From positions 58,518,350 to 58,582,349 of the forward strand of contig NC_079219.1 of assembly GCF_029633865.1 (NCBI RefSeq): a stretch of DNA of 64,000 nt. The letters are read 5' to 3'. The translations under genes were made by a program, and so were the position numbers. Under the pieces are notes generated by a model that saw only the letters and a list, made by a program, of their open reading frames with translations, was not told the origin of the DNA and ran no database searches. Of the stretch, positions 59,468-64,000 are shown piece by piece. Numbering within the stretch: the stretch's first letter is position 1; each line of letters starts with the position of its first letter. This DNA is from Lampris incognitus. Taxonomy: Eukaryota > Chordata > Actinopteri > Lampriformes > Lampridae.

Positions 59468-60695
59468 ACACACAGACACACACACAGACACACACACACA
59501 CACACACACACAGACACACACACAGACACACACACAGACACACACACAGACACACAAACATCCCTAAATTCAAGTTCACAACGAAGGCCGCATGTCTCAC
59601 AGAGGGTTGTGATGTGGTGTATTCACAGGGGTGCGCACACAAGACCGGGAGCCGCAAGACCCGCCGAACCCGGGTCAGCTCGGCGCCACGCAGGACGGGC
59701 CGCTTCCTGTCCCACGGCGCGCGGGACAGGAAGGACAGGAGTGGGACTGCAGCGGGGACCCGGATGTGGAAGGGAGGCTGCAGGAGATGAGTATTCACGC
59801 TTCCGACTCGGCGCCACCAGCTCCGGGTAGCTCGGCGAGTTTCCCCGCTCGGCCGCGGCAGGAAGAGTTTCCCCGCCCGGCTGCAGAGGAAGAGTTTCCC
59901 GGCCCGGCTGCAGAGGAAGAGTTTCCCGGCCCGGCTGCAGAGGAAGAGTTTCCCCGCTCGGCCGCAGAGGAAGAGTTTCCCCGCCCGGCCGCAGAGGAAG
60001 AGTTTCCCCGCTCGGCCGCAGAGGAAGAGTTTCCCCGCCCGGCTGCAAAGGAAGAGTTTCCCCGCTCGGCTGCAGAGGAAGAGTTTCCCCGCCCGGCTGC
60101 AGAGGAAGAGTTTCCCCGCCCGGCCGCAGAGGAAGAGTTTCCCCGCCCGGCCGCAGAGGAAGAGTTTCCCCGCCCGGCCGCAGAGGAAGAGTTTCCCCGC
60201 CCGGCCGCAGAGGAAGAGTTTCCCCGCTCGGCCGCAGAGGAAGAGTTTCCCCGCCCGGCCGCAGAGGAAGAGTTTCCCCGCCCGGCCGCAGAGGAAGAGT
60301 TTCCCCGCCCGGCCGCAGAGGAAGAGTTTCCCGGCCCGGCCGCAGAGGAAGAGTTTCCCCGCCCGGCCGCAGAGGAAGAGTTTCCCCGCTCGGCCGCAGA
60401 GGAAGAGTTTCCCCGCTCGGCCGCAGAGGAAGAGTTTCCCCGCCCGGCCGCAGAGGAAGAGTTTCCCCGCTCGGCCGCAGAGGAAGAGTTTCCCCGCCCG
60501 GCCGCAAAGGAAGAGTTTCCCCGCTCGGCTGCAGAGGAAGAGTTTCCCCGCCCGGCTGCAGAGGAAGAGTTTCCCCGCCCGGCTGCAGAGGAAGAGTTTC
60601 CCCGCCCGGCCGCAGAGGAAGAGTTTCCCCGCTCGGCTGCAGAGGACGCCGGAAACAGGTCCCGACCTCACTCAGCACCCCTAACACCTGGCTAG
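41702..60695 (+). CDS. leng9: LENG9-like CCCH zinc-finger / MJ1316-domain protein, 3' end missing
   Basis: Coding exons: 41702-41819, 52977-53079, 53945-54081, 59073 to about 59378 (or 59354) and 59629-60695; phases agree at every junction. Exon 2 carries one CCCH finger, [19 protein letters not shown], probably RNA-binding. Exon 3 is basic ([18 protein letters not shown]). Exon 4 encodes an MJ1316/DUF504 domain: [54 protein letters not shown] and [11 protein letters not shown]. This domain is associated with RNA cyclic-end recognition. CCCH plus MJ1316 is the LENG9 architecture; the C-terminal AKAP7-like 2H domain is not in the window. Exon 5 holds about 29 copies of a 9-residue acidic repeat, then stops at 60693-60695. 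The gene may use a donor before that stop (AACAG|GTCCCG near 60659 is weak). Linkage to cdc42ep5 matches human 19q13.42. Exon 4's 3' end is uncertain. Confidence 0.82.
42105..44168. repeat. leng9: 157-bp satellite, ~13 copies, with ~940-bp higher-order repeat
   Basis: The unit runs from GAGATCCTACATCTCTGTTA through CACTTTTGCCCAGCAGGATC. Most copies are 157 bp; some lack 3 bp (TGTCAGATCC instead of TGTCTGAGATCC). Variants at 42171-42955 recur in the same order at 43111-43894, 940 bp later, showing that a six-unit block was duplicated. The array lies in leng9 intron 1. Plus-strand open frames of up to 302 codons span it but are an effect of the unit. Confidence 0.95.
44467..45350 (+). mobile_element. 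SINE family A copy split by a later insertion
   Basis: The head (GGTGGCGTAGCAGTCTATTCC) and body reach CACTGCACTAG near 44635. The family sequence resumes at CCTCCTCTGGTCGG near 45086. The intervening sequence of about 443 bp is described separately. Confidence 0.85.
44641..45083 (+). mobile_element. Candidate solo LTR inside the SINE
   Basis: The insert starts TGACACG and ends GTTACA, so it has the TG...CA form of an LTR. Flanks GACCT (44636-44640) and CACCT (45084-45088) could be a 5-bp duplication with one change. ATTAAAAAAACTTG near 45015 could serve as the polyadenylation signal. No internal retroelement sequence is present. Confidence 0.45.
45360..46405. other. leng9: leng9 intron 1 spacer
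   Basis: Mostly unassigned. GTTCCCGGATTACAAATGAG ... near 45917-45985 resembles GTCCCCGGGTTACAAACGCC at 49924-49985, so both are probably copies of one dispersed repeat. Confidence 0.4.
46410..46488. repeat. (CT)n microsatellite
   Basis: About 39 uninterrupted CT units. Confidence 0.97.
46955..48230 (+). mobile_element. Degraded non-LTR retrotransposon (Rex1/CR1-like) reverse transcriptase
   Basis: RT blocks appear across several frames: [75 protein letters not shown] and [14 protein letters not shown], which holds the catalytic FADD. Next comes [20 protein letters not shown] and a C-terminal [20 protein letters not shown]-type tail. The FDYSSAF-type block is damaged (47380-47430), and several stops and frameshifts break the frame. 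The 5' end is truncated. Family placement is inferred from the motif style. Confidence 0.8.
48424..48795 (+). mobile_element. tRNA-derived SINE, family D
   Basis: Its head CGGTGGTGTAGCGGTCTAAGCATC and B box GGGTTCGCACCCC (about 48488-48500) differ from families A-C. It ends GATTGGCCACTAAATTGGGAG plus an A-rich tail. Confidence 0.7.
49040..49235 (+). mobile_element. SINE family B 3' half
   Basis: From GGTGTGAATGTGTGTG through GGGATAGGCTCCAGCATCCC to GGATAAGCGGTTCGG and (GGAT)n. The tRNA head is missing. It lies in leng9 intron 1. Confidence 0.8.
49256..49415 (+). mobile_element. SINE family A 3' half
   Basis: GAGACTCCACATGTATGGGA to AATTGGACGGTCCAGTTGGG plus an A/G-rich tail. The 5' half is absent. 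Confidence 0.75.
49771..49832. repeat. (CA)n microsatellite
   Basis: About 60 bp of CA units. Confidence 0.95.
49985..50440 (-). mobile_element. SINE family B copy with expanded internal (GT)n and (GGAT)n tail
   Basis: Minus-strand copy: the (CATC)n tail at 49985-50090 on the plus strand, then the standard 3' half, then a 70-bp (CA)n at 50212-50280, then the tRNA-like head with CTCGAACCC near 50420. Confidence 0.85.
50785..51505. repeat. leng9: 22-bp minisatellite, ~33 copies, leng9 intron 1
   Basis: Unit CTTTCGTGATCTGYCACTCTG plus one variable base. Changes are confined to a few positions (GTC/GCC, CTCTCC/CTCTGC/CTCGGC). Minus-strand frames read as [15 protein letters not shown]-like repeats and are not genes. 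Confidence 0.95.
51635..52070 (-). mobile_element. SINE family A copy, leng9 intron 1
   Basis: Reverse-oriented, near full length, B box near 52003-52014. Confidence 0.85.
52071..52976. other. leng9: leng9 intron 1, distal part
   Basis: No element recognised. Plus-strand open frames at 52234-52630 lack any family resemblance. It ends with the pyrimidine tract and TGTGTCAG acceptor of leng9 exon 2. Confidence 0.5.
53395..53800 (-). mobile_element. SINE family A copy, leng9 intron 2
   Basis: Reverse-oriented copy with a shortened middle (the segment between the GAACAG and AGAGGCGC blocks is lost near 53620). Confidence 0.8.
54082..58990. repeat. leng9: 41-bp minisatellite (~119 copies) starting at a splice donor, leng9 intron 3
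   Basis: The unit is GTAAGACAYGRCCTCRGGTG plus TGTGTCCTGTATSRACAGACR, 41 bp, with a 43-bp variant carrying an extra TG. The first unit begins exactly at the donor of leng9 exon 3 (AAAAAG|GTAAGACAG). Every unit therefore repeats a donor-like GTAAGA and a CAACAG/GACAG acceptor-like end. A block near 55011 recurs near 57112, about 2,101 bp later, showing higher-order duplication. The array fills almost the whole intron. Confidence 0.97.
59430..59557. repeat. (CA)n with regular CAGACA interruptions
   Basis: CA units broken every 12 to 14 bp by a G, in leng9 intron 4, directly downstream of the MJ1316-domain exon. Confidence 0.95.
59862..60647 (+). repeat. leng9: Coding 27-bp minisatellite in leng9 exon 5 (~29 copies)
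   Basis: Unit GAAGAGTTTCCCCGCCCGGC plus CGCAGAG, encoding EEFPRPAAE with R/G and P/S swaps. The unit is a multiple of three and stop-free in several frames. The minus strand also reads long repeats ([18 protein letters not shown]). Its position inside a phase-matched exon favours the plus-strand frame. Confidence 0.9.
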
Positions 60696-60699
60696 AACA

Positions 60700-61180
60700 T
60701 GATCACCACCCCTGTCAATCATGCAGACTTGTGCGGCTAGTGCAGTTATCTTCATCCGAATCCCCCCAAAAGCCGCCGCCGCTTGGTTTGACCGATTTTA
60801 ACTTGCGGAAGAAGTGGAGGCATCTAGAACGTTCAGGAAAAAAACAAGTGTTTCGGTTTTGTAGCGGTTCGGTTCGGTTTAACGAGACGAGGGCGAAACC
60901 TCACACGCGGCTGGTCAGTGTTGGAAATCGTGGCCGGTTTGTGGCAGGCGTAGTGAGGGTGGTGTCTGTATGTGGAGTCCTGGGTATCAAATGTTCTTGT
61001 GTTAGTGGTCCCAGGAGTGTTGGTGGTTAAAGTGCACTGGAAGTAGCAGAGCAGGTGACACGGTTAAGCCACGTGCCAGTAGAAAAATACAAAAACAAGG
61101 GTAGAAGTGCAGTTGCAAGAACAATACTTTCCTCTCATATCTTGGGAAGTTTGATTTGAAGGAGAACTTCATTTAAATTA
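60700..61180. other. Spacer after leng9 exon 5
   Basis: No repeat or gene recognised. The next leng9 exon, if any, is not evident up to 64000. Confidence 0.45.
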
Positions 61181-61184
61181 TAAT

Positions 61185-61337
61185 CATCCATCCATCCATC
61201 CATCCATCCATCCCTCCATCTATTATCCAAACTGCTTATCCTGCTCTCAGGGTTGCGGGGATTCTGGAGCCTATCCCAGCAGTCACTGGGCGGCAGGTGG
61301 GGACACACCCTGGACAGGTCGCCAGGCCATCACAGGG

Positions 61338-61411
<74 letters not shown>

Positions 61412-61420
61412 GACAGTTTA
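61185..61420 (-). mobile_element. SINE family B, 3' half with (CA)n
   Basis: (CATC)n at 61188-61212, the standard 3' half, then (CA)n at 61340-61408. The tRNA-like head is missing. Confidence 0.8.
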
Positions 61421-61544
61421 GCAGTAAGTTGTCCCTCGGGTTGCAGTACAGAAATGCTCAATAGTCCAGGTGAGAACATCAAAGAGAGTTGAATGGGTTC
61501 ATCCTGACACGTTTACTGACAGAAACACCTCATCACCCATCCAG

Positions 61545-61630
61545 GTGACCCCCACCCCCCCAGTCCAAACCGACCGCAGGCCCCCCCCCACCCCCCCCAG
61601 TCCAAACCGACCGCAGCCCCCCCCCCCCCC
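61545..61630. repeat. C-rich short tandem duplication
   Basis: Poly-C followed by AGTCCAAACCGACCGCAG appears twice, about 47 bp apart. Confidence 0.8.
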
Positions 61631-61639
61631 ACACACAGA

Positions 61640-62370
61640 CAACACAGTGGAACAACGACCGAAACCAGTTATTCTGATTGCCCGTTACCTGCCCCTCTTT
61701 AATTAGTCTCTGACTCACAACACAAGACTGACTTTGTGTTGGCGGGCGAGTTCACAGAGAACGGAGGCCGGCCGCTGATAGCGCCATGAATTGCACATCA
61801 AGTACCATTGGGGGAGAAAAGGAGGGGGGGGGGGACACGGTAGGCAGCTTCAATGTCATCCTTGACGTCATCAAGTGTAGCGACCCGTGTCTCCGAATGA
61901 GTTCGGTGTCGGTTCAACCAGAAGGGGATATTCTCCTTCCAAATATCCGCTCACGGGTGCAGCCCGGCACGGCGATGCCGCCGCCCGGCTACAGCCGCTG
62001 CTGCCGTGACGACGCCCGGAAAGTCCGGGCGCCGCTTACCAGCAGCTCTCTGAAGACGCTGGTCGTTTTCACTCTCACTGCGGAAGGCTGTTTGTGAACT
62101 GGGCCTTTTTTCCTTTTTTTTTTTTTTTTTGTTGCAGTGAAGCTCATTTGCATAGAAAGAGGCCAATTTTGCACAAATGTATGCATATAACCTAGATTAA
62201 ATACATGCAAACAGCAGCCGAGCACCGGGGTGCTGTTTCCTTGGTAGCACACTTTAGGGGTGCAGTTCACCTTTTGCGGGTGCTTCTGAGAATTACACGG
62301 GATTTTTTTTTTTTTGTCTTATTTGTGCAGGTTTACCAGCCGCAAAAGCCACACAAGTCTTTTTTTTTGT
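61640..62370. other. Unassigned sequence
   Basis: T-runs at 62109-62130 and 62303-62315; otherwise nothing recognised. The plus-strand open frame at 61786-62097 has no family resemblance. Confidence 0.45.
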
Positions 62371-62374
62371 GACT

Positions 62375-62805
62375 TTTTCCCAGTTTATTCTCCAAATTGT
62401 ACCCAGCCAATTACCCCACTCTTCTGAGCCGTCCCGGTCTCTGCTCCACCCCCTCTGCCGATCCGGGGAGGGCTGCAGACTACCGCATGCCTCCTCCCAT
62501 ACATGTGGGGTCACCAGCCGCTTCTTTTCACCTGACAGTGAGGAGTTTCACCAGGGGGACGAAGCACGTGGGAGGATCCCGCTATTCCCCCCAGTTCCCC
62601 CTCCCCTACCCTGAACAGGCACCCCGACCAACCAGAGGAGGCGCTAGTGCGACCAGGACACATACCCACATCCGGCTTCCCATCCACAGACACGGCCAAT
62701 TGTGTCTGTAGGGACGCCCGACCAAGCCGGAGGTAACACGGGATTCGAACTGGCGATCCCCGTGTCGGTAGGCAACAGAATAGACCGCTATCCTACCCAG
62801 AAAGC
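62375..62805 (-). mobile_element. SINE family A copy
   Basis: Reverse-oriented, near full length, B box near 62742-62752. Confidence 0.85.
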
Positions 62806-62954
62806 CACGCGATCCTTTTGTGAACTCGCCAGTGAGTGTTTTGTCAGGGGGATTGTTGTTAGGGGTGCTTTAACTGTGCTCTCTCCCTCATGCTGCTCGG
62901 CGGTCAGCCAACCACTCGTGCAACTTCAGTGACGTTGCTGGTCACCTGATCCAG

Positions 62955-64000
62955 TGGCCCAGTCATGTAAAACATGGCCGCCTAGTCAGTCTAAACAGGA
63001 CCACGCTAACATGGCCGCTCAGTCAGTCTAAACAGGACCACGCTAACATGGCCGCTCAGTCAGTCTAAACAGCACCACGCTAACATGGCCTCTCAGTCAG
63101 TCTAAACAGGACCACGCTAACATGGCCGCTCAGTCAGTCTAAACATGACCACGCTAACATGGCCTCTCAGTCAGACTAAACATGACCACGCTAACATGGC
63201 CGCTCAGTCAGTCTAAACAGGACCACGCTAACATGGCCGCTCAGTCAGTCTAAACATGACCACGCTAACATGGCCTCTCAGTCAGACTAAACAGGACCAC
63301 GCTAACATGGCCGCTCAGTTAGGCTAAACATGACCACGCTAACATGGCCTCTCAGTCAGTCTAAACATGACCACGCTAACATGGCCGCTCAGTCAGTCTA
63401 AACATGACCACGCTAACATGGCCTCTCAGTCAGACTAAACATGACCACGCTAACATGGCCGCTCAGTCAGTCTAAACAGGACCACGCTAACATGGCCGCT
63501 CAGTCAGTCTAAACAGGACCATGCTAACATGGCCGCTCAGTCAGTCTAAACAGGACCACGCTAACATGGCCGCTCAGTTAGGCTAAACATGACCACGCTA
63601 ACATGGCCGCTCAGTCAGTCTAAACAGGACCACGCTAACATGGCCGCTCAGTTAGGCTAAACATGACCACGCTAACATGGCCGCTCAGTCAGTTTAAACA
63701 GGACCACGCTAACATGGCCGCTCAGTCAGTCTAAACAGGACCACGCTAACATGGCCGCTCAGTCAGACTAAACAGGACCACGCTAACATGGCCGCTCAGT
63801 CCATCTAAACAGGACCACGCTAACATGGCCGCTCAGTCAGACTAAACATGACCACGCTAACATGGCCGCTCAGTCAGACTAAACATGACCACGCTAACAT
63901 GGCCGCTCAGTCAGTCTAAACAGGACCACGCTAACATGGCGCTCAGTCAGTCTAAACATGACCACGCTAACATGGCCTCTCAGTCAGACTAAACAGGACC
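62955..64000. repeat. 37-bp minisatellite, ~28 copies, running off the window
   Basis: Unit ATGGCCGCTCAGTCAGTCTA plus AACAGGACCACGCTAAC, 37 bp. Variants are GCC/CCT after ATGG, AGTCTA/AGACTA/AGGCTA and CAGG/CATG. One copy near 63938 lacks a base. The array continues beyond the window. Confidence 0.97.

Noticed and set aside
59289-60671. 460-codon minus-strand open frame
   Set aside because: It is the antisense of the 27-bp coding repeat plus a CA tract; the unit is stop-free on both strands. The plus strand has phase-matched splice sites and a known domain next to it.

Overview
The window reads as nuclear DNA of a ray-finned (teleost) fish. Genes are multi-exon with GT/AG introns, proteins match vertebrate families, and the space between them is filled with fish-type tRNA-derived SINEs, LINEs, Tc1-like elements, MITEs, very long (CA)n tracts and many minisatellites. 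Species cannot be named from the sequence. Protein family comparisons below rest on remembered human sequences, not on a database search.

Five genes are supported. (1) cdc42ep5-like (+), untranslated exon ending at 5088 and one coding exon 6476-7447. (2) grwd1 (-), 7 exons between 21416 and 9194, phases all consistent, 448 aa. (3) A secreted or membrane four-helix cytokine (-), 27282-25241, which I read as a fish FLT3 ligand candidate. (4) flcn, folliculin (-), 11 coding exons 40547-30885, 559 aa, with a 5' untranslated exon ending at 40738. (5) leng9-like (+), head to head with flcn, coding exons from 41702 to at least 60695; its C-terminal part lies beyond the window.

In human, GRWD1, FLT3LG, LENG9 and CDC42EP5 all lie on 19q13.3-q13.4, so four of the five genes form one conserved block; FLCN (human 17p11.2) is the outsider.

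Layout: 1-4900 repeats; 4960-8660 cdc42ep5; 8700-21420 grwd1, whose intron 4 holds a 5.3-kb 5'-truncated LINE that itself carries two nested insertions; 21780-23290 AT-rich satellite; 23300-24800 unassigned; 24800-27330 cytokine gene; 27330-30060 low-complexity, no gene seen; 30060-41090 flcn with a Tc1-like transposon, MITE, SINEs and a 15-bp minisatellite in introns; 41000-41300 shared flcn/leng9 promoter with a perfect CLEAR-type palindrome; 41700-60700 leng9, whose introns hold a 157-bp satellite, a 22-bp minisatellite and a 4.9-kb 41-bp array that starts exactly at a splice donor, and whose last visible exon carries a coding 27-bp repeat; 60700-64000 SINEs and a 37-bp minisatellite.

The genes do not form a pathway. 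Their shared interest is chromosomal context, dense tandem repeats, and one probable cytokine gene that routine annotation could miss.
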